Shown in pieces: positions 55,671 through 64,000 of a stretch of DNA of 64,000 nt. This stretch comes from Staphylococcus cohnii subsp. cohnii (GTDB taxonomy: Bacteria; Bacillota; Bacilli; Staphylococcales; Staphylococcaceae). How positions within the stretch are numbered: position 1 is the first letter of the stretch; every line of letters starts with the position of its first letter. A program made the position numbers and the translations under genes. The stretch covers positions 142,926 through 206,925 of the forward strand of contig NZ_PPQC01000046.1 in assembly GCF_002902365.1 (NCBI RefSeq). The letters run 5' to 3'. The notes beneath the pieces were generated by a model that saw only the letters and a list, made by a program, of their open reading frames with translations, did no database searches and was not told where the DNA came from.

Positions 55671-56915
55671 GTGAAATTTTCTAAACTTGTATTTCCTGGC
55701 GTAGCCATGATCGCAACAACCTATGGTTTAGGACGTTTTAGTTTTGGTTTGTTTTTACCTGAAGTGACCAATGATTTGCATTTGTCTGCATCACAGTCTG
55801 GTATTATTTCCTCATTATTTTATTTATCCTATTGTTTTACAATTATCTTTTCAACATTACAAACTGATAAAATCGGACCTAAACGCATGATTATTTTAGC
55901 AGGAATCTCAGTACTCATAGGTTTATTGGGGATAGGTATTTCAACAAATGCAATCATTTTATCCATTGGTGTCATTTTTGCAGGTGCCAGTACTGGGCTC
56001 ATTTCACCACCCTATGGCTATACCATTTCTTTATGGATTAAAGTGCATGAACAAGGAAAAGCAAATACTTGGATCAATTCTGGTACGAGTATTGGCCTTA
56101 TGTTTACTGGTATAACAGCAATGTTCACTTTTATAGATTGGCGACAAACTTATTTTATATATGCCATATTGGCACTTGTCGTTTTGCTTTGGAACTATCT
56201 AATCATTCCATCATTAAAACAAAACATTACTATTCATACAGGTTCATTTAACATTCGTGATATTTCAGCCAGCACACGTATCATGACTGCCTCTATTTTA
56301 TTAGGTGTGTCAACTGCCACTTTTTGGACGTTTTCTAAATCGTTTGTTCAAAATACTGGTAATTATTCTGATTTTGGACTTTCATTATTTTGGATTTTGA
56401 TAGGGCTATTCGGCATGATAGGTGGTATATCTGGTGCAATCATTGATAAGCGAGGACTTCGCTATGCATTTAATTTAGGTGTTATTGCACTTGCCATCGC
56501 AACAATTGCCCTTGCTTTCACGCCAAAAATTTGGATCATACCATTTATATCAGCTTCATTATTTGGATTAAGCTATATATTCTTAACTGGTGTACTTTTA
56601 GTTTGGGGAATTAAAATATTTGTTAAAAATGCCTCTTTAGGCATCGGCATACCCTTTTTAATGTTAGCTATTGGACAAGTTATTGGGTCTTCATTAGCAG
56701 GGTTATTCATTGATATGTTCAATTTTATGTATACATTTATTATTTACGGTTTAATTGGTTTCATCCCTCTACTCATTTATCCTAAAGTCGAAGTTCTAGA
56801 AAGCAAACTACCAGATGGAGATTACAGTCAACTACAACAACAAAATGCTGAAATTTTGAATCATGAAAGCATGAACGATACACACGATCAATATGCACAT
56901 CATCAACATTACTAA
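55671..56915 (+). CDS. MFS transporter
   Basis: 414 residues with 12 membrane segments. MFS motif A-like loop between segments 2 and 3 is QTDKIGPKRMIILAG; FAGASTGLISPPYGYTISLWI follows. The C-terminal tail is Asp/His-rich (NHESMNDTHDQYAHHQHY), which might bind metal. Substrate unknown; regulation by a TetR protein suggests a drug or metabolite exporter. The GTG at 55671 follows AAAAGGAGACG; the upstream ATG at 55638 falls inside the operator and has no ribosome site. Confidence 0.83.
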   Translation: MKFSKLVFPGVAMIATTYGLGRFSFGLFLPEVTNDLHLSASQSGIISSLFYLSYCFTIIFSTLQTDKIGPKRMIILAGISVLIGLLGIGISTNAIILSIGVIFAGASTGLISPPYGYTISLWIKVHEQGKANTWINSGTSIGLMFTGITAMFTFIDWRQTYFIYAILALVVLLWNYLIIPSLKQNITIHTGSFNIRDISASTRIMTASILLGVSTATFWTFSKSFVQNTGNYSDFGLSLFWILIGLFGMIGGISGAIIDKRGLRYAFNLGVIALAIATIALAFTPKIWIIPFISASLFGLSYIFLTGVLLVWGIKIFVKNASLGIGIPFLMLAIGQVIGSSLAGLFIDMFNFMYTFIIYGLIGFIPLLIYPKVEVLESKLPDGDYSQLQQQNAEILNHESMNDTHDQYAHHQHY

Positions 56916-57059
56916 TGGATGAAATTGCTAGGAAATAATGATCGCAAACTAGAAAAAGAACTTCGCTTATAAACTTCCCCACTGGTTTTGTTATTTGTTA
57001 ACACTCGTGGGGATAGCTTATTGTTATAACTCTAAACTCAATCCTTACTTTTTTAGTAA

Positions 57060-58415
<1,356 letters not shown>

Positions 58416-58883
58416 AAATAAATACGTTGCTTTTAGAACAGAAAACAGAAATCTAAATCATTCCAAACAACTATATCATCTCCTTGAATAAAGGTGATTA
58501 ACAAATATTTTTTGAACTAAAGCTTATGCAAAGTCCCACTGCCTCAAATAATATGAGAAGTGGGACTTTAATTGCCAATTAAATGTTAAAAGAAATTGGG
58601 ACAGTTGGTTTTCTTCAACAGCATAATGTCTATTTGTAAAGCATACAAATACAACATTTTTCATGTAAATACTTCTCTTATTTAACTCTTGTAAATCTTT
58701 GAACTTCAGTTTGCTAAGCATCCATATTTTAGACACTTCGCGAGGGTGACCTCAGACAACCCGAAGACTAACGTTGTCTATACACACTGTTCTTTCTTCT
58801 GTAAATTTAATAAATTCTCTTTGAAATTACATATTAATATTGGGATAATAATAATAATTATTTATCAAGTCGGAGGTACACTT
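58416..58883. repeat. intergenic region with a staphylococcal-type dispersed repeat
   Basis: A hairpin pairs AAAGTCCCACT (58530-58540) exactly with AGTGGGACTTT (58559-58569). Nearby are AATTGGGACAG (58592) and a second small hairpin, AGACAAC (58754-58760) with GTTGTCT (58773-58779). Sequences of the AGTGGGAC/TTGGGACAG type occur as dispersed intergenic elements in staphylococci; the extent of the copy here is not known. The leftward 70-codon frame at 58524-58736 has no convincing ribosome site and is probably part of the repeat. Confidence 0.5.
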
Positions 58884-59636
58884 TTGGATAACTACAAAGA
58901 TAAAGTAACGATGAATGTAATATTGCTTGCTGGTAAAATTTTATTATCATCTGGCGCAGAAGTTTCTCGGGTTGAAGATACAATGAGACGAATAGCCATC
59001 TGTATGGGCTATTATAATAGCCAAGGGTATGTCATTAATGTATTTATCAATTTTTCATTAAGTGAAGAACACGATACTCGAATTTTGCGCATTGATAAAA
59101 ACAGTACTAATTTACTTAAAATATTCCAAGTAAACAACATTTCACGTAAACTCACAGGGAATCAACTTTCTATAGAAGAAGCTTTTGAAGCGTTGAAAAA
59201 TATTGATAGATCCAATTTAAGTATTCCACTATGGAAAAAAGTGATTGCTGCAGGCATTATTTCGTTAAGTTTTTTATACTTACAAGGTGGGACTTGGTCT
59301 GATGCAATTACTACGATTATTGCTGGTGCCATAGGTTTTCTAATCGTTGAATATATGCAAAGTAAATCACTAACCATGTTTATACCTGAATTTGTAGGTT
59401 CATTTATTTTAGGTACTATCGTTATATTTGGTTCAGAATTGTTTCAAGTCAATAAATCTTTTGGACCAGCTATGATTGCATCCGTTATGCCGATTGTGCC
59501 AGGTGTACTGATAACGACTGCGATACAAGACTTGTTTAGTAGGCACATGTTAATGTTCACAGCAAAATTTTTAGAAGCACTCGTTATTGCCTTTGCAATT
59601 GGTTCAGGTATTGCGATCGCTTACTTAATTTTTTAG
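58884..59636 (+). CDS. threonine/serine exporter family protein, N-terminal (ThrE/DUF1212) component
   Basis: 250 residues. The cytosolic N-terminal half contains the family motif LLSSGAEVSRVEDTMRRIAICMGY, and the C-terminal half has five membrane segments (AAGIISLSFLYLQGG, ... SVMPIVPGVLITTAIQDLFSRHM). Probably one half of a split ThrE/YjjP-YjjB-type exporter. The start is TTG at 58884, 7 bases after CGGAGG; the longer frame from 58746 has no site. Eight to eleven bases before the partner gene. Confidence 0.85.
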   Translation: MDNYKDKVTMNVILLAGKILLSSGAEVSRVEDTMRRIAICMGYYNSQGYVINVFINFSLSEEHDTRILRIDKNSTNLLKIFQVNNISRKLTGNQLSIEEAFEALKNIDRSNLSIPLWKKVIAAGIISLSFLYLQGGTWSDAITTIIAGAIGFLIVEYMQSKSLTMFIPEFVGSFILGTIVIFGSELFQVNKSFGPAMIASVMPIVPGVLITTAIQDLFSRHMLMFTAKFLEALVIAFAIGSGIAIAYLIF

Positions 59637-59647
59637 GAGGTCACATG

Positions 59648-60106
59648 ATGACAATTTTATTTACTTTTTTATGTAGCTTTAGCGCATCATACTTTTTTAA
59701 TGTGATATATGATGCCCCTAAAAAATTATTTTTTCCAGCTGGATTTGCTGGTTCAATGGGCTATTTTGTCAGCTACATTTTAGAACAATCCTTTGAAATG
59801 GATAGTATATATTCCAGTTTGCTTGGCAGCTTAACTTTAGGTTTACTTGCACATATCATGAGCCGTATTTTCAAAGCGCCCGTTGTACTTTTTATGATTC
59901 CTGGCATCATTCCACTTGTCCCAGGAAGCATCGCTTTTAGAGCGACACAACAATTGGTTACTTTAAATTTCACAGATGCTACCAATACCTTTATACGAGC
60001 AATTTTAATTGCAGGTTCTATTGCATTAGGACTATTACTTTCTGATCAATTATCTAAATCATTAAACATACGAAAATATATTTTAATTAAGCGCAACAGA
60101 CTATAA
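59648..60106 (+). CDS. threonine/serine exporter family protein, C-terminal (DUF3815) component
   Basis: 152 residues with about five membrane segments (TILFTFLCSFSASYFFNVIYDAPKKLFFPAGFAGSMGYFVSYI..., APVVLFMIPGIIPLVPGSIAFRATQQL). This is the YjjB-like partner. FPAGFAGSMGY and IPGIIPLVPGSI are family markers. AGGAGG precedes ATG codons at 59645 and 59648; spacing favours the second. Terminator follows. Confidence 0.85.
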   Translation: MTILFTFLCSFSASYFFNVIYDAPKKLFFPAGFAGSMGYFVSYILEQSFEMDSIYSSLLGSLTLGLLAHIMSRIFKAPVVLFMIPGIIPLVPGSIAFRATQQLVTLNFTDATNTFIRAILIAGSIALGLLLSDQLSKSLNIRKYILIKRNRL

Positions 60107-60130
60107 ATCCACTTCATTATTTTAGTCATC

Positions 60131-60186
60131 AAAAATAGCGAGCATCTGAAACTGCCATTAAATCACTTCAGGTACTCGCTATTTTT
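60131..60186. terminator. bidirectional terminator after the exporter pair
   Basis: AAAAATAGCGAGCATCTGAA (60131-60150) pairs with 60167-60186, one mismatch, with A/T runs at both ends; it also ends the leftward ROK gene. Confidence 0.87.
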
Positions 60187-60204
60187 ATGAATCAGCAAAC
60201 TTTT

Positions 60205-61101
60205 TTATTGTTCATTTACATAATAAAGACCTGTTAGCACATTTGATGCTAAATCACTCACCTTAATATGAAATGGTTTGTTTTGGATCAAATGATGCTT
60301 TTGTGCATATGCTTCAATGTTTTCTTTATACGGTAATGCACTTTGTGTAACACCGCCACCAAGAATAATATGATATACATTAAATATATTAAATAAATTC
60401 GTACACAGTTGTTGTGTTAGTAACACTACTTCTTCCATCATACAACTGATATTTTCATTTTCTTTATTCATATAGATGTCGATTGCTTCTCTAGTACTTA
60501 CAGTTCTTTGTAAAATATCGCTCGCTTTACGACTGATTGCTAAGCCTGATAGTTCATTTTCAACACATCCAAACTGATGGCACACTGGACATTGATAATC
60601 GCTATTATTTTTAATGATAGTATGACCAATTTCTCCAAAATTACCATCGACGCCTGTAACGAGTTGACCATTTCTTACATAAGCCATCCCTATACCTGTG
60701 CTAATTGTTAAGTATATGACATCTTCTACTTCTGATTTTAAATATTGATATTCCGCTAAGATTGCTGCATCAGTATCATTTACGAAATGTGGTTGAAATG
60801 CACTTTGCTGCTTTATATAATCACCGGCGTTAAAACCAATATACTTCTGTAGATTAGGCGGATTCAAAAACAATCCTTCTGTATAATCACAAGGTCCTGG
60901 CATCGCAATGTTTAACGTGTTTTGTGCTACATCATTATATTTTTTGCTGAATTCATTCGCTATATTAATAATTTTTGTAAATTCTACCTCTGGATGATTG
61001 ACTTCTGTCTCGAATTTTTGACTATCTATCACTGATAAATCTTGATTTATAAGCCCTACAATGGTTTTCGTACCACCTATATCTGCACATATTTTCAACA
61101 T
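60205..61101 (-). CDS. ROK family sugar kinase
   Basis: 298 residues: phosphate-binding KICADIGGTKTIVGLI, FVNDTDAAILAEY (catalytic Asp), TISTGIGMAYVRNGQLVTG, and the zinc motif GEIGHTIIKNNSDYQCPVCHQFGCVENELSG. The spacing CPVCHQFGC is typical of ROK kinases. Substrate could be glucose, fructose or mannose; the neighbouring mannose-6-phosphate isomerase and PTS gene suggest a hexose. The start at 61101 follows GGAG with 9 bases; longer starts lack a site. Confidence 0.86.
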   Translation of the reverse strand: MLKICADIGGTKTIVGLINQDLSVIDSQKFETEVNHPEVEFTKIINIANEFSKKYNDVAQNTLNIAMPGPCDYTEGLFLNPPNLQKYIGFNAGDYIKQQSAFQPHFVNDTDAAILAEYQYLKSEVEDVIYLTISTGIGMAYVRNGQLVTGVDGNFGEIGHTIIKNNSDYQCPVCHQFGCVENELSGLAISRKASDILQRTVSTREAIDIYMNKENENISCMMEEVVLLTQQLCTNLFNIFNVYHIILGGGVTQSALPYKENIEAYAQKHHLIQNKPFHIKVSDLASNVLTGLYYVNEQ

Positions 61102-61145
61102 ATCCATACACTCCATCATTCATATTATTGCTTCGATTATAGATA

Positions 61146-61202
61146 AAAGAGGTGTAGAATAAATTAATTTGTCTTAACACAAATCAATTCATCTCACCTC
61201 TT
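61146..61202 (-). terminator. terminator after manA
   Basis: AAGAGGTG pairs with CACCTCTT at the base (61147-61154 and 61195-61202), with inner pairing of AAATTAATTTGT to ACAAATCAATT; read leftward, TTTTATC follows. Confidence 0.75.
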
Positions 61203-61207
61203 AAACA

Positions 61208-62143
61208 TTATACATAACTTATGATCATTGTCATATCTCCGTTAAATGCTATGTCATGATCTTCTGTTGTTAATATAAAATGCGTTCCTTTTTCTAGTTT
61301 ATACACTTCATCATTCGTTTCTACATTACCAGTACCTTCAACAATGGATACAAGACAATACGCACTTGGTTTTTCATAATTTAACATACCATCGATCATC
61401 CAACGTTCAACCGTGAAGAAATCATTTGAAACAAATTGCGTATACGTTTGCCCTTGCACTACTTCTTGTTTGGGTGTTGTATTTGGTGAAGTAGCAGCAA
61501 GGTTGATCACTGCTTTACTTTGTTCTAAGTGTAACTCTCGTTGGTTACCATTGGTGTCTGTGCGCTCATAATCATAAATTCTGTATGTTGTATCAGAAGA
61601 TTGTTGTGTTTCTAGTATTAAAATACCTTCACCGATAGCATGTACCGTACCTGCAGGCACATAGAAAAAATCTCCAGCTTTCACTTTAACTTTATGAAAT
61701 AACTCATCAAATTGTTGTTGGTCTATCATATCATTTAGTTCAGTTTGGTTTTTAGCGTTAACACCATAAATAATTTCAGCATCTTCTTGAGCATCTAAAA
61801 TATACCAACATTCTGTTTTACCATATTCACCTTCATACTTTTGAGCATAGGCATTATCTGGATGAACTTGTACTGATAATTTATCATTTGCATCTAATAT
61901 TTTAGTTAACAATGGAAATTTAGCGTTACCTGAGACACCAAAGAGTGCTTTATCTTCATTCCACACTTCTTCTAGCGTCTTACCTTGATACCTTCCGTTT
62001 TCTATTATATTTGTACCATTTGGATGTGCCGAAATTGCCCAACATTCTCCTATATACTCACTTGGAATTTGATAATCAAATCTTTTTAGAGCAGTTCCAC
62101 CCCATATACGTTCTTGAAATACGGGTTTTAAAAATAATGGCAT
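61208..62143 (-). CDS. manA: mannose-6-phosphate isomerase, class I
   Basis: Interconverts mannose-6-phosphate and fructose-6-phosphate; zinc cupin enzyme. The 311 residues contain PVFQERIWGGTALKRF, GECWAISAHPNGTN, LLTKILDANDKLSVQVHPDNAYAQKYEGEYGKTECWYIL (zinc residues Q, H, E), and AGDFFYVPAGTVHAIGEGILILETQQSSDTTYRIYDY. It lies 16 bases after the PTS gene on the same strand, so the imported sugar may be mannose. GGAGG precedes the ATG. Confidence 0.93.
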   Translation of the reverse strand: MPLFLKPVFQERIWGGTALKRFDYQIPSEYIGECWAISAHPNGTNIIENGRYQGKTLEEVWNEDKALFGVSGNAKFPLLTKILDANDKLSVQVHPDNAYAQKYEGEYGKTECWYILDAQEDAEIIYGVNAKNQTELNDMIDQQQFDELFHKVKVKAGDFFYVPAGTVHAIGEGILILETQQSSDTTYRIYDYERTDTNGNQRELHLEQSKAVINLAATSPNTTPKQEVVQGQTYTQFVSNDFFTVERWMIDGMLNYEKPSAYCLVSIVEGTGNVETNDEVYKLEKGTHFILTTEDHDIAFNGDMTMIISYV

Positions 62144-62159
62144 TGCATGATACCTCCAC

Positions 62160-64000
62160 TTAAATATCTTTTAATATATTATAAATCTGTTTACTATTTG
62201 TTGCATTTATTAAATTTTGTCTAGTCTCATCATCCATCAAAGTTCTCGATAATCTTTGTAATAATTTAAGATGTGTGTCACTACTATCACTTGGTACAGT
62301 AATTAAGAATATCAATTGAGGTAATGTTCCATCTAAACTTTCCCATTTCACGCCTTGCTTATTATTCATAACTGCAACAATTGGCGCTTTAACCGCATCT
62401 GATTTTGCATGCGGAATGGCTACGTTCATCCCAATAGCTGTCGTTGATTCCATCTCTCTCTTTAAGACATCAGATTTTAATTGTGATTGATCTGTAATAT
62501 AACCTTGTTCATTTAAATATTCTATTAATTGATCTATCGCTTCATCTCTGGATAAAGTTTGTTCTGAAATATGAATGACTTCTTCACTAAATACACTTTG
62601 TTCTTCTAATGCTTGATTATCCGTCATAGATGCATTATTTTTTGCTGTTTCATCTTCATTTTCTGATTGATCCATACCCATTTCAATATTGTTCGTATCA
62701 ACTGCAAGTGATGGTGTTTGTCTTCTTAAGATTAAAACTACACTCATTGTAACGATACTGCCAATGATTACTGCTATAAAGAACCACAATATTTGATCAA
62801 TACCGCCCAGCACTGCAACAATTGGACCACCGTGCGCAACTCTGTCACCTACACCACCAATTGCAGCAATTACAGCAGCTACCATCGCACCAATCATATT
62901 GGATGGTATAATTCTAAACGGATCTTGTGCGGCAAATGGTATAGCACCTTCCGTAATACCGAACAATCCCATGGTAAATGATGCCTTACCCATTTCAATT
63001 TCGCCTTTATTAAACTTACGCTTATTAATAAATGTAGCCAATCCTAAACCAATAGGGGGTGTACATACCGCAACTGCAACCATTCCCATAACAGCATAGT
63101 TGCCTTCTGCGATTAAAGCTGAACCAAATAAAAATGCTACTTTATTTACTGGACCACCCATATCAAAAGCAATCATTGCCCCAACAATTAATGCTAAAAT
63201 AACAATGTTTGTCCCTTGCATACTCTTTAACCAAGTTGTTAAACCTTCGAAAATGCTCGCAATTGGTGCGCCAATCAAGAATATAAAAATTAATCCGACA
63301 ATCAATGAAGAGATGATTGGAATAATAATAATTGGCATAATAGGTGCCATCGCTTTAGGTACTTTAATATTTTTTATCCATTTTGCAATATAGCCTGCGA
63401 TAAATCCTGCAACAATACCACCTAAAAAGCCTGCTCCTGCATCACTGCCATAAAAGCTACCGTCAGCTGCGATTGCGCCACCAATCATACCAGGTACTAA
63501 ACCAGGTTTGTCTGCAATACTAACTGCGATATACCCAGCTAATATTGGAACCATAAAACTAAATGCTAGAGAACCAATATTTTCAATAGATTTCCAAAAA
63601 GAATCATCTGGTATAACTAAACCTTTCGATGAAGCCTCCCCACCTAAAGTTAAGGCAATGGCCATCAATAAACCACCAACTACAATGAAAGGCACCATAA
63701 ATGATACCCCATTCATTAAATGTTGATAGACCATTTGCATCCCACTTTTTTGATCTTGTTCATCATCTTTTTGATTCGTATCCCCGTTACGATCATGATG
63801 AATATGTCCATCTTTATCAATAATACGTTGAATTAATTCTTTCGGTTTATGAATACCTTCACGAACACTTTCATTTATGATTAATTTCCCATCAAAACGT
63901 GACAAATCTACTTGTCTATCTGCTGCAATGATAATGCCATCCGCTTCTTTAATTTCTTTTGATGTTAAAACATTTTCTGCCCCAACGCCACCTTGAGTTT
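62160..64000 (-). CDS. fructose/mannose-type PTS transporter, IIB-IIC-IIA, cut by the window edge
   Basis: The open frame runs to the right edge. The edge portion, TQGGVGAENVLTSKEIKEADGIIIAADRQVDLSRF, is the end of a fructose-type IIB domain. A linker leads to a IIC domain (about ten membrane segments; GVSFMVPFIVVGGLLMAIALTLGG, AHGGPIVAVLGGIDQ). The C-terminus carries a IIA domain with the phosphorylated His in AIGMNVAIPHAKSDAVKAP. The IIB Cys and start codon lie beyond the window. Takes up and phosphorylates a hexose at the cell membrane; manA next to it favours mannose or fructose. In S. aureus the same pair stands beside a BglG-type regulator. Confidence 0.92.
   Translation of the reverse strand, partial: TQGGVGAENVLTSKEIKEADGIIIAADRQVDLSRFDGKLIINESVREGIHKPKELIQRIIDKDGHIHHDRNGDTNQKDDEQDQKSGMQMVYQHLMNGVSFMVPFIVVGGLLMAIALTLGGEASSKGLVIPDDSFWKSIENIGSLAFSFMVPILAGYIAVSIADKPGLVPGMIGGAIAADGSFYGSDAGAGFLGGIVAGFIAGYIAKWIKNIKVPKAMAPIMPIIIIPIISSLIVGLIFIFLIGAPIASIFEGLTTWLKSMQGTNIVILALIVGAMIAFDMGGPVNKVAFLFGSALIAEGNYAVMGMVAVAVCTPPIGLGLATFINKRKFNKGEIEMGKASFTMGLFGITEGAIPFAAQDPFRIIPSNMIGAMVAAVIAAIGGVGDRVAHGGPIVAVLGGIDQILWFFIAVIIGSIVTMSVVLILRRQTPSLAVDTNNIEMGMDQSENEDETAKNNASMTDNQALEEQSVFSEEVIHISEQTLSRDEAIDQLIEYLNEQGYITDQSQLKSDVLKREMESTTAIGMNVAIPHAKSDAVKAPIVAVMNNKQGVKWESLDGTLPQLIFLITVPSDSSDTHLKLLQRLSRTLMDDETRQNLINATNSKQIYNILKDI

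Noticed and set aside
56782-56982. Leftward 66-codon frame at the end of the MFS gene
   Set aside because: Mostly antisense to the MFS C-terminus; no supporting ribosome site.

Overview
The window is chromosomal DNA of a staphylococcus. It has low G+C, staphylococcal protein sequences throughout (CopA/CopZ, IsaA, FhuD2, a V8-type protease, a Nik importer and staphylococcal-type urease) and strong AGGAGG-like ribosome sites. The gene set fits a coagulase-negative, urease-gene-positive species, but I cannot name the species from sequence alone. No tRNA, rRNA, CRISPR array, phage or complete insertion sequence was seen.

Layout. 1-10.6 kb: rocA with a cre site, a DUF4064 membrane protein, a BCCT osmolyte transporter, a DUF1445 protein, a PfoR-like IIC membrane protein, a sugar O-acetyltransferase, a DUF819 protein and a DASS carboxylate transporter. 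11-19.3 kb: a short-chain dehydrogenase, a BceAB/VraFG-type peptide-resistance ABC pair, a SulP transporter and copA-copZ behind a CsoR-type promoter. 19.3-24.1 kb: an S-box (SAM riboswitch) controlling an aminotransferase and a D-2-hydroxyacid dehydrogenase, isaA with a WalR box, and a second IIC-like protein. 24.3-38.3 kb: mixed housekeeping and accessory genes (QueD-like protein, DUF488, AlkA-type glycosylase, M23 peptidase, nucleoside hydrolase, EmrE-type exporter with TetR regulator, V8-type protease, LLM oxidoreductase, fructosamine kinase, pyrD, universal stress protein, HAD phosphatase, broken VOC gene, MarR regulator, fhuD2).

38.4-49.4 kb is a nickel/urea module. A five-gene Nik-type ABC importer and a urea channel are read leftward, and ureABCEFGD is read rightward. 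Urea entry, nickel entry and the enzyme with its maturation factors therefore lie together. All seven urease genes and the urea channel are intact. The importer carries two lesions: a one-base frameshift just after the nikA start and an amber stop in nikB.

49.4-64 kb: a candidate small RNA, a YkvI-family protein with a perfect cre site upstream, a thioesterase, a TetR-regulated ABC-2 exporter, a TetR/MFS pair with matching operators, a sulfhydrylase gene with an in-frame TGA where tryptophan is expected, a split ThrE-type exporter, and a sugar block (ROK kinase, mannose-6-phosphate isomerase, fructose/mannose PTS protein running off the right edge).

Main points for follow-up: the S-box operon whose two enzymes suggest an undefined methionine-related 2-oxo-acid route; decay of the nickel importer beside an intact urease; several single-base lesions, some in homopolymers, which may be real decay, reversible switches or sequence errors; a QueD-fold protein lacking the usual catalytic residues; and two possible small RNA genes.
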